A stretch of DNA of 64,000 nt from Streptomyces sp. Je 1-369 (GTDB taxonomy: Bacteria > Actinomycetota > Actinomycetes > Streptomycetales > Streptomycetaceae): positions 8,420,515 to 8,484,514 of the forward strand of contig NZ_CP101750.1 of assembly GCF_026810505.1 (NCBI RefSeq), given 5' to 3'. Under the pieces are notes generated by a model that was not told the DNA's origin, did no database searches, and saw nothing but the letters and a program-made list of their open reading frames with translations. Position 1 is the first letter of the stretch, and every line of letters begins with the position of its first letter. Of the stretch, positions 52,201 to 60,329 are shown piece by piece. Both the position numbers and the translations under genes were made by a program.

Positions 52201-53317
52201 GTTCCGTACCGTCGCGCACGAGTACCCCGCCACCAACAGCCGGTTGGTGCGCGTGGCCGAGTCGTCCGCGTGGCCTCCGGACGAGGAACTCGCCCGCGCG
52301 CTGGTGGCCGAACTGTCCGACCCGCAGCCCGAGCCCGTCGTCGACCACACGCCCGAAGGCCGTTTCGTGCCCCGCGCGGAGGCGGCCCCTCCGGGGCCGT
52401 CCGCACACCGTGGCGCGGGCCCCGCAGGGGGCGACGGCAGCGCCGAAGTGCTGGCCTGCGGGCTGACCCGCGAGTCGGTCGTGGTCCTCGCCGGGGGAGG
52501 CCGCGGCATCACCGCCCGCTTCGCCCTCGCCCTGGCCACCGCCGCGCGCTGCCGCGTCGAACTCCTGGGCCGTACGCCACTCCCCGACACCCCCGAAGGT
52601 CCGGAAACAGCCGCCGCGCGGGACCGTGCCGAGCTGCGGGCGGCCCTCGCCGCGCAGGGCGACCGGAACCCGGCCGAGGTCGACCGGACCGCCGGGCTCA
52701 TCCTCGCCCAGCGCGAAGTGGCCGCCACTCTGGCCGAGTTGGGACGACTGGGCAGCCCCGCCCGCTACCACGTCACCGATCTGCGCGACCCGGACGCCGT
52801 CGACCGCGCACTGAAGGAGGTCATGGCCGAGTACGGCCGGATCGACGGTGTCGTCGGCGGTGCGGGCGTCATCGAGGACCGGCTGATGGTCGACAAGGAC
52901 GCCGCCTCCTTCGCCCGCGTGTACGGCACCAAGGTGGACGGAGCGCGCCACCTCCTCGACGCGGCCGCCGCCCTCTACGACCCACAACACCCTCTGTTCG
53001 CCGTCCTGTTCGGCAGCGTCTCCGCCGTGCTCGGCAACCGCGGCCAGTGCGACTACGCCGCCGCCAACGACGCCCTGGAAAGCCTCGGCGCGGACTGGTC
53101 CGCCCGTACGGGCAACCGCGCGCTCACCGTCCACTGGGGCCCCTGGGCGCCGACGGGCGGCCACGCCGGGATGGTCACGCCGGAGCTCGGCCGCGACTAC
53201 GCACGCCGCGGCGTCCGCCTCATCGACCCCGACGAAGGCGTGCTCGCCCTGCTCCGCGAACTCGCCTGGGGCGACCCGGCCGCGACGTCCGTCGTCCTCA
53301 CCGCGTCAACCCTGTGA
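46259..53317 (+). CDS. Type I polyketide/lipid synthase: NMO-NMO-KS-AT-ACP-KR
   Basis: 2352 residues from the ATG at 46259 (GGAG upstream). The domains by eye are as follows. A first NMO/PfaD-like TIM barrel (~1-260) has VWACGGIGPRTAAAAVMGGAAGV. A second barrel (~315-640) has VAQGPMTRVSDCPEFAAAVA and FEGSECGGHVGPLASFPLWE, probably the flavin enoyl reductase. KS (~688-1125) has DAACASS (Cys ~872) and EAHGTG (His ~1007). AT (~1245-1530) has GHSYGEL (Ser ~1334). The ACP has LGIDSIKRTE (Ser ~1746). KR (~1850-2350) has VVVLAGGGRGITARF and GQCDYAAANDALE (Tyr ~2266). The order resembles PUFA/secondary-lipid synthases; DH and PPTase are in the next gene. It probably makes a reduced long acyl chain iteratively. 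Confidence 0.9.
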   Translation: MLSSEEILDAVLGVSPFGRPDARLVSAVCRAGGLGVLDLGTGDRHAREELARLCRWEPERFGVRVGERCALRPADLDALPPGRPHAVLLGLGSAWPAGELSGYYWVLVEVASREEAVRAVADGADGLVVCGSEGGGESGARGAGGLSAGAPPVGGPSTFVLLQQILADPDLPVPVWACGGIGPRTAAAAVMGGAAGVVLDTQLALLAESGLPERERAVLATMDGVGTTAVNGGRIPRRDQARAALPVDGGRTPHRPRDTPPRHPREPRHPQERPLPVGEDGFLAARFAARWGTAAEAVRGIRTAIAQAAAPPAPRAPGTELPVAQGPMTRVSDCPEFAAAVAHEGGLPFLALALADGEQSRALLTATRAELHDRPWGVGILGFAEEGIREAQLAAVREARPSHAVIAGGRPGQAAELEAAGIRTFLHVPSAVLLRQYLDAGARRFVFEGSECGGHVGPLASFPLWEAQLAVLEEYADAGPEVLAQTQVMFAGGIHDARSSAMVTALTAPLAARGMAVGVLMGTAYLFTREAVALGAVQPGFQRQVVAAESTALLRTAPGHATRCVPSPFTATFAVEEERLREQGLAPERRWAELERLNLGRLRIASKGVERRDGELLTADEPRQLAAGMFMAGQVSLLRTRPTTIRALHTEVGAGAADFLAARRAALRPRFPLPEPSPTEAAMAPEPLDVAVVGMACMFPRADGLDAYWAQILDGTDAVTEVPADRWDPAVHYGADSGRTPSRWGGFLPRIPFDPLSYGIPPASLGAIEPVQLLALEAARRALDDAGYADRSFDRSRASVIFGAEAGSDLAHATTLRTVLPSYVDSVPEALSGQLPRLTEDSFPGMLANVISGRIANRLDLGGANYTVDAACASSLAAVDAACKELVHGTSDLVLCGGADLHNGINDYLLFASVGAMSPTGRCRTFDAAADGIALGEGVACVVLKRLADAERDGDRVYAVIRGVGRSSDGRSLGLTAPGPAGQRAALERAYAQARISPAEVGLVEAHGTGTVVGDRTELAVLTQVFTEAGAGTGDCALGSVKSQIGHTKCAAGLAGLIKTSLALHTGVLPPTCQLTRPNPAWDPHTSPFSFHTEARPWAAAPAERRAGVSAFGFGGTNFHVVLRAHEGGAPPSHGHAHWPAELFTFRGDDQEAAAREVRWLLDLVDQLDRGPTTPRLRDVAATAARRAAGRPGPVRIAVVARDVDSLSGLLRRASAGEDDPAAGIFVGGVTGSGTFGDGGRVAFLFPGQGSQRPGMSGELLIAFPETQQHLRLGSACAQALYPPADFIPDADERSRAGLTDTRNAQPALGIAGLATADLLTRAGVRPDMAAGHSYGELVALCAAGAFTPDDLLALSTRRAEAIVDAAGEDAGAMAAVGAGEAATLAVLRGAGQADQVVLANLNAPDQCVISGSTSAVRAAVAALGDAGHGAKMLPVACAFHSPLVAGAGPVFAEALAEVTVRETEFPVWANATAAPYPYSPEAIRAGLAAQIASPVRFAAQIEAMYEAGARIFVEVGPGRVLSTLVGRVLGDDRPHRTIPTEPHAGAGLPGFLTALARLAVEGVPVDTGWLFHGRATTDLADPEGSASAGASPGWTVDGHLVRDASGEPLPGALRPARRITLEADVSDAGRPDRDELLTEFLRGTREVVAAQRDVLMAYFGGSALAAAGSVEVPLPEQGQETETETASVRVPAPEPVAAPVPAPREPATGADLLDAVLRIISGRTGYPADMIEPDLDLEADLGIDSIKRTEIAGELAGLLGGGADAMGLGDTELEALSRARTAEAITQWLTARRVASTGVGASEARRNETRDDVPLGTAPKRYVVGRVPLPLPPGAADLDLTGKRFAVLGGAPSGAGPSTAMNAERGTPRTDRADRVARSVTAELRQRGADVVLLDRDHELTDASAGAGGDRSTPNPNPNASRPHAPHLDGVIHLGALAEGAPPALPTGFAAYVAVLAPRPAWLIAACPVTGAAGAGLPGLFRTVAHEYPATNSRLVRVAESSAWPPDEELARALVAELSDPQPEPVVDHTPEGRFVPRAEAAPPGPSAHRGAGPAGGDGSAEVLACGLTRESVVVLAGGGRGITARFALALATAARCRVELLGRTPLPDTPEGPETAAARDRAELRAALAAQGDRNPAEVDRTAGLILAQREVAATLAELGRLGSPARYHVTDLRDPDAVDRALKEVMAEYGRIDGVVGGAGVIEDRLMVDKDAASFARVYGTKVDGARHLLDAAAALYDPQHPLFAVLFGSVSAVLGNRGQCDYAAANDALESLGADWSARTGNRALTVHWGPWAPTGGHAGMVTPELGRDYARRGVRLIDPDEGVLALLRELAWGDPAATSVVLTASTL

Positions 53318-53324
53318 GGCCGCG

Positions 53325-56300
53325 ATGACGACCTGCTACGGCGTGACGGATGCGCCAGCCACCAGCTACGCAGCCATCGTCGGCATGGCCGTCCTGTTGC
53401 CCGGCGCCCCCGACCTGGACACGTACTGGCAGAACCTCGTCTCGGGCGCCGACGCCATCACCGAGGTGCCGGGGCACCGCTGGGACGCCTCCCTCTACCC
53501 CGAGCGCATCTACTGCAGACGCGGTGGCTTCGTCGACGAGTTCGCCACCGTGGACGCCGCCGGGTTCGGCGTCATGCCGGACTCCGTACCCGGCACCGAA
53601 CCCGACCAGCTCATCGCCCTCCAGGTCGCCGCCCGCGCGATCGACGACGCGGGCGGCGAGGCGAGCCTCCCCGAGCGCGACCGCATCGGCGTGGTCCTCG
53701 GCCGAGGCGGCTACCTCACCCCGGCCCAGGCCCGGAACGACCAGCGCGTACGTACCGCACGCCAGCTCGTCCACACGCTCGCCGAGGTCCTCCCGGAGCT
53801 GGACGCGGCCCGGCTCGCCCGCATAGAGGACGCCTTCGCGCGGCAACTCGGCCCCGACCGCCCCGAGTCGGCCATCGGGCTCGTCCCCAACCTCGCCGCG
53901 TCGCGCATCGCCAACCGACTCGACCTGCGCGGCCCCGCGTACACGACGGACGCGGCCTGCGCCTCGTCACTCATCGCCGTCGACCAGGCGGTCGCCGAAC
54001 TCAGCACGGGGCGGTGCGACGTGATGCTCGCGGGCGGCGTCCACCACTGTCACGACGTCACACTGTGGAGCGTCTTCAGCCGCCTCGGCGCGCTGTCGCC
54101 GTCCGAGCGCAGTCGCCCCTTCCACACGAAGGCCGACGGCATCCTCATCGGCGAGGGCACCGGCATCGTCGTCCTCAAGCGCCTCGCCGACGCGACACGT
54201 GACGGCGACCGCGTCTACGCGGTCATCCGGGGTACGGGCGTCGCCGCCGACGGCCGTACCGCGAGTCTGGTCAGCCCCGATCCCGGCGGCCAGACCCGCG
54301 CCGTCCGCCAGGCCTGGCAGGCGGCGGGCATCGACCCGCGCGCGCCGGGCACCGTCGGCCTCCTCGAAGCGCACGGCACCGGGACCCCGGCCGGAGACGC
54401 GGCCGAACTCGCCACGCTGGCCGAGGTGTTCGGGCCACCGCACGGCTGCCCGCCGCACGGCTGCGCGCCGGACGACCCTCGGCGAGCAGTCATCGGCTCG
54501 GTGAAGTCGATGATCGGACACACCATGCCGGCCGCCGGAGTCGCGGGCCTGGTGAAGGCGGCGCTCGCCCTGCACCACGCGACGCTGCTGCCGACCCTGC
54601 ACTGCGAGGACCCGCACCCCGCCCTCGCGGGCACCCGCTTCCGGCCGCTCGGCACGGCCCAGCCGTGGGAGGCCGATGGACGTGACGTCCGCAGGGCCGC
54701 GGTGAACGCCTTCGGCTTCGGCGGCATCAACGCGCACGTCGTCCTGGAAGAGGCCCCACACTCCGCACGCGCACGGACCCGAACAGCTGTCACCACCGCT
54801 GCCGTCGTCCGGGAGCCGGAACCGGTGCTCCGCCTCACCGCCGACAGCCCGCAGCTCCTCGCCGACTGCCTGGACGCCCCCGATTCCGCGCTGCGGGCCC
54901 GCGCGGACACGGAGCCGCCCCCGGGCGGCCGGATGCGCCTCGCGATCGTGGCCCCCGACGCCAGACGCCTCGCCCTCGCCCGCCGCGCGGTGGCCAAAGG
55001 ACGCGCCTGGCGCGGCAGAGGCGACGTCTGGTTCGCCCCGAATCCCCTGCTCGCACCCGGTGCGGGCGGCAAGCTCGCCTTCGTGTTCCCCGGCCTGGAG
55101 GCCGAGTTCGCCCCGCGGGTGGGGGAAGTCGCCCAGCACTTCGGGCTGCCCATGCCGATGCCGCTGCCGACGGGAGCCGACGTGGTCGTCGGTGACGTCG
55201 GCCGCCACGGTGTCGGCGTGCTCGCCGTCGGCCGCGTACTGGACGGCGCCCTGCGGGCCCTCGGCGTCGCACCCGACGCGGTGGCCGGACACAGCATCGG
55301 AGAATGGTCCGCGATGCTCGCGGGCGGCCTGTACGACACGGCCACGGCGGACGCGCTGCTCGCCGACTTCGACCCCGACTCACTCCGCGTGCCCGGTGTC
55401 GCGTTCGCCGCGGTCGGCGCGTCCGCGGAGCAGGTCCTGGAGGTGCTCGGCTCCCGTACCGACGTGGTGCTCTCCCACGACAACGCCCCGACCCAGTCGA
55501 TGATCTGCGGCCCGGCAGACGCGGTCGACGCCCTCGTCCAGAACTTCCGCGAGCGGCGGACCGTCGCGCAGATCCTGCCGTTCCGCTCCGGCTTCCACAC
55601 CCCGATGCTGGCCCCCTACCTGAGCCCACTGACGGCCGACGTCCACCGCGCCCCCGTCCGCGCGGCGCACGTCCCCGTCTGGTCGGGCACCACGGCCTCC
55701 CCGTTCCCCCCGGCCCCGGACGAGGTACGGAACCTCTTCGTACGCCACCTGCTCGAACCCGTCCGCTTCCGGCCGCTCATCGACGCGATGTACGCCGCCG
55801 GGTTCCGGGCCTTCGTACAGGTGGGCACCGGCCGCCTGAGCTCCCTGATCGAGGCCACCCTGGCGGGCCGCGAGGGCCTGACCGTCGCCGCGGACACGCC
55901 CCGCTGCGGCGGGCTCGCCCAACTGCGTCGCGTCGTCGCCGCGCTGTGGACGGAGGGCAGCACCCGGGCGACGTTCACCCCACTGTCCCGCCGTACCACC
56001 GCGCGCCGACCGGTCCGCCTCGACCTGGGCGCAGCATCGGTGTCGCTCCCGCCCGACGCCCGCGCGGACCTCCGCGAGGCCTTGCTGACCGCCCTGAACC
56101 ACACCCCGCCCCCCGGCCCCAACCGCCTCGCCACCCTGGCCACGCTCTTCCCGGCGGCAGCGGAACTACGGTCCGCGCTCACGGAAACGGCGGACGCGGC
56201 GGTAACCCTGTTCGCCGGGTCGGTGGCGCGGCGCCGTTCCGAAGCCGACAAGCCAACCCCGCAGCCGCCACCTGCGAGACCGGTCACCGCCGCGACGTCG

Positions 56301-57941
56301 GAGGCGGGCGACGCGGGCCCCGGGGCCGCCCACCCCACCCCCCTGACCACCGACTCCCCCCTGACCACCGACTCCCCCCTGACCATCGACACCACCTCCA
56401 TGCCCCACCTCCTCGACCACTGCTTCATCCCGCAGCGCCCCGGCTGGCCCGATCTCTCCGATCGGCACCCCGTCGTCCCCGCGACCACCGTCGTCCACCA
56501 CATGACGCGGGCCGTCGAGCGGGCCCGCCCCGGGCAGCGAGTCGTCGCCGTGCACGACGTGCGGCTGGAGCAGTGGATCGTGGCCGAACCCGCCACCCAG
56601 GTCGAGGTCGTCGTGACGTCCGAGGCCGATGAGCGTCTCGTGCGCGTTGCGTTCGGGTCGTACGCGCGAGCCGTTCTCGAGGTCGCCGATGCCCACCCCG
56701 GCCGCCCGCCCGCCCGCTGGCGCCGTGACGCGGGCGAACGGCCCTGTTCCCTCACCGCCGAGGAGCTGTACCGGGACCGCTGGATGTTTCACGGGCCCGC
56801 CTACCAAGGGCTCACCGAACTCACCGCCATCGGTGACCGCCACGTCCGCGGGACCATCACCACACCCGCCGCCCCCGGCGCCCTGCTCGACAACGTCGGC
56901 CAGTTGCTCGGGCACTGGATCCTGGCCACGCACGCCGAGCGCAACGTCGTCTTCCCCGTACGCATGCACGCCTTCCGTTTCTTCGGCCCGCACCCGGCCC
57001 CCGGCACCCCCGTCGAATGCCACGCCAGAGTGGCCTCCCTGACCGGCACCGCCCTCACCGCCGACGTCCAACTGACCGTCGCAGGCACCGTCTGGGCCGA
57101 GATCACGGGATGGCAGGACCGCCGCTTCGACGTGCCGGGCGCCGACCGCCCCGGCGGCTACCCCGAGCGCCGCACCCTCTCCGAAGCGCGGCCCGGCGGC
57201 TGGACGCTGCTCACCGACGCCTGGCCCGACCTGGCGTCGCGCGACCTCGTGATGCGCACCCAACTCGGCGCCGCCGAACGGGCCGTGTACCTGACCCATC
57301 CGCCGCGTGGCCGCCGCCAGTGGCTGCTCGGCCGGATCGCCGCGAAGGACGCGGTGCGGCACTGGCTGTGGCAGCGGTCCCCGGACGCCGTGTACCCGGC
57401 CGAGATCGCCGTCCGCAACGACACCGCGGGACGCCCGTACGCCGTCGGTCTGCACGGCCGCGAGCTGCCCGCCCTCGACCTGTCGCTGGCCCACCGCGCG
57501 GAGACCGCCGTCGCCCTCGTACGACCGCACGCCGAACGGGAGCATCCCGACACCGGCGTCGGCATCGACGTCGAAGTCGTCGCCGACCGCGCCGAGGCCA
57601 CCTACCGCGCCGCCCTCGACGAACGCGAACGCGCACTGCTCGCCGGGCTCAACACCGCCGGTGGTGAACGCGAAGCCGTGTGGTTCACGCGGTTCTGGGC
57701 GGCCAAGGAAGCCGCCGCCAAGGCCGAGGGGTTCGGTCTGCGCGGCCGGCCCCGGGGGTTCGCCGTCCGTGCGGTACGCCCCCACGGACTGATCGTCGAG
57801 ACGGACCGTCAGCGCCACCACGTGCGCTGCGAACACCTGGCACCCGCACCCGCACCCCTACCTGAAGCACCTGACAACGTCCCCGCCGCACCGGTCAAGG
57901 ACCACATCGTGGCCTGGACAGTGAAGGAGTACGACCTGTGA
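53325..57941 (+). CDS. Type I polyketide/lipid synthase: KS-AT-DH-PPTase
   Basis: 1538 residues, ATG 8 bp after the first synthase. KS (~15-455) has DAACASS (Cys ~212), EAHGTGTPAGD (His ~350) and GSVKSMIGHTMPAAG, so it is a full condensing enzyme and not a chain-length factor. AT (~580-880) has GHSIGEWSA (Ser ~657). After a Pro/Thr linker with a TTDSPL repeat, a hot-dog dehydratase (~1025-1290) has RHPVVPATTVVHHM and the Asp-Gln helix LLDNVGQLLGHW. A C-terminal Sfp-type phosphopantetheinyl transferase (~1330-1538) has GIDVEVVADR and WFTRFWAAKEAAAKAEGFG. It contains no ACP of its own, so it must use the ACP of the first protein or the free ACP. The fused PPTase can activate both. Confidence 0.9.
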   Translation: MTTCYGVTDAPATSYAAIVGMAVLLPGAPDLDTYWQNLVSGADAITEVPGHRWDASLYPERIYCRRGGFVDEFATVDAAGFGVMPDSVPGTEPDQLIALQVAARAIDDAGGEASLPERDRIGVVLGRGGYLTPAQARNDQRVRTARQLVHTLAEVLPELDAARLARIEDAFARQLGPDRPESAIGLVPNLAASRIANRLDLRGPAYTTDAACASSLIAVDQAVAELSTGRCDVMLAGGVHHCHDVTLWSVFSRLGALSPSERSRPFHTKADGILIGEGTGIVVLKRLADATRDGDRVYAVIRGTGVAADGRTASLVSPDPGGQTRAVRQAWQAAGIDPRAPGTVGLLEAHGTGTPAGDAAELATLAEVFGPPHGCPPHGCAPDDPRRAVIGSVKSMIGHTMPAAGVAGLVKAALALHHATLLPTLHCEDPHPALAGTRFRPLGTAQPWEADGRDVRRAAVNAFGFGGINAHVVLEEAPHSARARTRTAVTTAAVVREPEPVLRLTADSPQLLADCLDAPDSALRARADTEPPPGGRMRLAIVAPDARRLALARRAVAKGRAWRGRGDVWFAPNPLLAPGAGGKLAFVFPGLEAEFAPRVGEVAQHFGLPMPMPLPTGADVVVGDVGRHGVGVLAVGRVLDGALRALGVAPDAVAGHSIGEWSAMLAGGLYDTATADALLADFDPDSLRVPGVAFAAVGASAEQVLEVLGSRTDVVLSHDNAPTQSMICGPADAVDALVQNFRERRTVAQILPFRSGFHTPMLAPYLSPLTADVHRAPVRAAHVPVWSGTTASPFPPAPDEVRNLFVRHLLEPVRFRPLIDAMYAAGFRAFVQVGTGRLSSLIEATLAGREGLTVAADTPRCGGLAQLRRVVAALWTEGSTRATFTPLSRRTTARRPVRLDLGAASVSLPPDARADLREALLTALNHTPPPGPNRLATLATLFPAAAELRSALTETADAAVTLFAGSVARRRSEADKPTPQPPPARPVTAATSEAGDAGPGAAHPTPLTTDSPLTTDSPLTIDTTSMPHLLDHCFIPQRPGWPDLSDRHPVVPATTVVHHMTRAVERARPGQRVVAVHDVRLEQWIVAEPATQVEVVVTSEADERLVRVAFGSYARAVLEVADAHPGRPPARWRRDAGERPCSLTAEELYRDRWMFHGPAYQGLTELTAIGDRHVRGTITTPAAPGALLDNVGQLLGHWILATHAERNVVFPVRMHAFRFFGPHPAPGTPVECHARVASLTGTALTADVQLTVAGTVWAEITGWQDRRFDVPGADRPGGYPERRTLSEARPGGWTLLTDAWPDLASRDLVMRTQLGAAERAVYLTHPPRGRRQWLLGRIAAKDAVRHWLWQRSPDAVYPAEIAVRNDTAGRPYAVGLHGRELPALDLSLAHRAETAVALVRPHAEREHPDTGVGIDVEVVADRAEATYRAALDERERALLAGLNTAGGEREAVWFTRFWAAKEAAAKAEGFGLRGRPRGFAVRAVRPHGLIVETDRQRHHVRCEHLAPAPAPLPEAPDNVPAAPVKDHIVAWTVKEYDL

Positions 57942-58246
57942 AGACGACCGTCGCGCCGGACGAGAGGCGGGTGCTCCGGGAGATCGCCGAGATGATCACC
58001 ACCGTGCTCGGCGACTACGCCCCGGACGCCGCCGACATCGGCATGGACGCCCGCTTCGGCGACGACCTGGAGATGGAGAGCATCGACCTGGTCACCCTCG
58101 CCGGACTGCTCGCCGACTGGTACGGGCCGGACGCCAACTTCGCCGCCTACCTCGCGAGCCTGGAACTCGACGAGATCATCGCCCTGACCGTGGGCGACCT
58201 CGTCGCGTACGTGTGCCGCGCCCTGCGGCCCGGCACGGGAGGCTGA
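57938..58246 (+). CDS. Free acyl carrier protein
   Basis: 102 residues from a GTG that overlaps the synthase stop. It is a four-helix ACP with the phosphopantetheine site DDLEMESIDLVTLAG; the Ser is near residue 50. An acidic helix 2 region and YLASLELDEIIALTVGDLVAYV follow. It resembles stand-alone ACPs of lipid or polyketide clusters. It may accept the finished chain for transfer to the sugar or release by the hydrolase, or act as a second carrier for the KS-AT-DH protein. The stop is 2 bp before the hydrolase start. Confidence 0.92.
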   Translation: MKTTVAPDERRVLREIAEMITTVLGDYAPDAADIGMDARFGDDLEMESIDLVTLAGLLADWYGPDANFAAYLASLELDEIIALTVGDLVAYVCRALRPGTGG

Positions 58247-58248
58247 CC

Positions 58249-59127
58249 GTGGCCAAGGTGCGGGCGAACGGCCTCCTCCACCACGTCCAGCGGCTCACGC
58301 ACAGCCCGATCCCGCACACACCGGCGCCGCACGCCCGAGTTCCCCTTCCGCACCCTCCAACCATCGTCCTCCTCCACGGCGCCTTCATCGACAGCCTCGC
58401 CAGCTTCTACTTCACCCTCGGACCGCACTTCGCGGACGCCGGCTTCGACGTCCTCATGTACGACCTGCGCGGGCACGGCCGCAGCGAGCGTCCGCCCACC
58501 GGCTACACCCTGGAAGACTTCACCGACGACCTCGCCGCCCTGCTCGACGCCCTCGACATCGACGGCCCCGTACACCTGCTCGGCAACTCCTTCGGCGGCA
58601 CCGTGGCCCTGGACTTCGCCGTGCACCATCCGGAACGTACGGCCTGCGTCACCGTCGTCGAGTCGGGGCCCGCGACGCGCGGCTGGGCGGCCACCATGTC
58701 CGGGGCCCTGCACCAGGCGACCGGATCGCGTACCGAGGAAGAAGCGCTCGCCTGGTTCGTCGCCGAGTACGGAGCGCTCGCCTCCACCCGGCAGGGCGAC
58801 GACCTGCACGACGCCCACATCGCACGCCTCGGCCGCGCCGCCGGACGGCTGATCGCCACCACCTCCATCGCTCAGGACATCCCGGGCGGCCGCACCCTCA
58901 CCGACGACCAGCTGCGCGCCCTGGACCGGCCGGTGCTCCTGATCAACGGCCAGGGCGGCCTCGTCGCCGAGGAGACCGCCCGCCTGGCGACACTGCTGCC
59001 CCATTGCGAGGTCTCCGTCGTTCCGGGACAGAAGCACTCGGTCCTCGTCGAGGACGCCGAAAGCGTCGGCGCCATCGCCCTGGACTGGGCGACGCGACGG
59101 CTGCCGTTCGCGGGAGGTGTCGTATGA
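58249..59127 (+). CDS. Alpha/beta-hydrolase
   Basis: 292 residues from a GTG at 58249 with GGAGG upstream; an in-frame start at 58213 is inside the ACP gene. Oxyanion region VLLHGAFID, nucleophile elbow GNSFGG (Ser ~118), acid in VLLINGQGG.. and the catalytic His in PGQKHSVLVED. A lid lies between ~150 and 215. In this operon it is likely a thioesterase-like release or editing enzyme for the acyl chain. There is no signal peptide, so it is cytoplasmic. Its stop overlaps the glycosyltransferase start. Confidence 0.88.
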   Translation: MAKVRANGLLHHVQRLTHSPIPHTPAPHARVPLPHPPTIVLLHGAFIDSLASFYFTLGPHFADAGFDVLMYDLRGHGRSERPPTGYTLEDFTDDLAALLDALDIDGPVHLLGNSFGGTVALDFAVHHPERTACVTVVESGPATRGWAATMSGALHQATGSRTEEEALAWFVAEYGALASTRQGDDLHDAHIARLGRAAGRLIATTSIAQDIPGGRTLTDDQLRALDRPVLLINGQGGLVAEETARLATLLPHCEVSVVPGQKHSVLVEDAESVGAIALDWATRRLPFAGGVV

Positions 59128-60329
59128 GCCGCTTCCTCTTCGTCGTTCCGCCGCTCGCCGGGCACGTCAACCCGGCCGCGGCCGTCGCCGCCGAACTCGC
59201 CGCCCGCGGGCACGCCGTGGCCTGGGCCGGGCAGCCCGCCGTCCTCACGGGCCGGGTCGCCCCCGACGCACCCGTCTTCCCCTGCGCGGGCGCGCCCGCC
59301 CTCGACGACCGGCCCCGCGACCTGCGCGGCGTGGCCGCCCTGAAGTTCCTGTGGGACGACTTCTTCGCGCCGCTCGCGTACGCCATGGCGCCCGGGGTGA
59401 CCACCGCCGTCATGGAGTTCGGGCCCGACCTGCTCGTCGTCGACCAGCAGACGGTCGCGGGCGCACTGGTCGCGGAGCGGCTCGGCGTCCCCTACGTCAC
59501 CTCGTCGACCACCTCCGCCGAACTCTCGGGCAGCCTCATCGGCATCCCGAAGGTCGACCTGTGGCTCACCGACCTCCTGGACGGCCTGCGGCTGCGCCTC
59601 GGCGACCCATCGGCCCGCTACGATCCGCGCTTCTCGCCCCGGCTCACCCTCGTCTTCTCGACCAGTGAGCTCGCGGGTCCCGCGGCACACGGCCGCGGGC
59701 CGGTGCGCTTCGTCGGTCCCGCGCTCGGCCCGCGCGCCGATGTCACCGGCTTCCCCTGGGAGTGGGTCGACCGGGACGACGGGGGCCGGGCGCTGGTCCT
59801 CGTCTCTCTCGGGACCGCCAACACCGCCGTGGGCGCCCGTTTCCTCGCCCAGTGCGTCGACGCCGTACGCGCCCGCTCCCGCGGCATGCGCGCCGTGGTC
59901 GTCGACCCGGGCGGACTCCTCGGACCCCCGCGCGGCGACGACGACGTCCTGATACGCCCCGCCGTTCCGCAACTCGCCCTGCTCGCCCGCACCGACGCCG
60001 TCGTCTGCCACGCCGGGCACAACACCGTCACCGAGGCCCTGTGGCACGGCGTCCCCCTCGTCGTCGCCCCGATCCGCGACGACCAGCCCGTGGTCGCCGC
60101 CCAGGTCACCGACGCGGGCGCGGGCGTACGCGTGCGGTTCGGCAGGGCCGACGCCAGAGCCGTCGGATCCGCTCTGGACGACGTGCTCGGCAGACCCCGA
60201 TTCGCCGCGGCCGCCCGCCGCATCGCCCACTCCTTCCGCGAAGCGGGCGGAGCGCCCGCCGCGGCCGCCCATCTCGAAGAGCTCGCCATCGAAGAGCAGG
60301 AGAACCCGTGGCACGGACTGCAGATATAG
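59124..60329 (+). CDS. MGT-type glycosyltransferase (GT1 fold)
   Basis: 401 residues from the ATG at 59124 (GGGAGG upstream, ATGA overlap). The N-terminal acceptor half starts FLFVVPPLAGHVNPAAAVAAELAARGH. The C-terminal donor half has ALVLVSLGTANT and the nucleotide-sugar motif CHAGHNTVTEALWHGVPLVVAPIRDDQPVVAAQV. The GHNT/DDQP form is typical of the MGT and rhamnosyl/macrolide transferases that modify lipids and polyketides. It probably attaches a sugar to the acyl product. No sugar-nucleotide genes are nearby, so a housekeeping donor is likely. Confidence 0.9.
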   Translation: MSRFLFVVPPLAGHVNPAAAVAAELAARGHAVAWAGQPAVLTGRVAPDAPVFPCAGAPALDDRPRDLRGVAALKFLWDDFFAPLAYAMAPGVTTAVMEFGPDLLVVDQQTVAGALVAERLGVPYVTSSTTSAELSGSLIGIPKVDLWLTDLLDGLRLRLGDPSARYDPRFSPRLTLVFSTSELAGPAAHGRGPVRFVGPALGPRADVTGFPWEWVDRDDGGRALVLVSLGTANTAVGARFLAQCVDAVRARSRGMRAVVVDPGGLLGPPRGDDDVLIRPAVPQLALLARTDAVVCHAGHNTVTEALWHGVPLVVAPIRDDQPVVAAQVTDAGAGVRVRFGRADARAVGSALDDVLGRPRFAAAARRIAHSFREAGGAPAAAAHLEELAIEEQENPWHGLQI

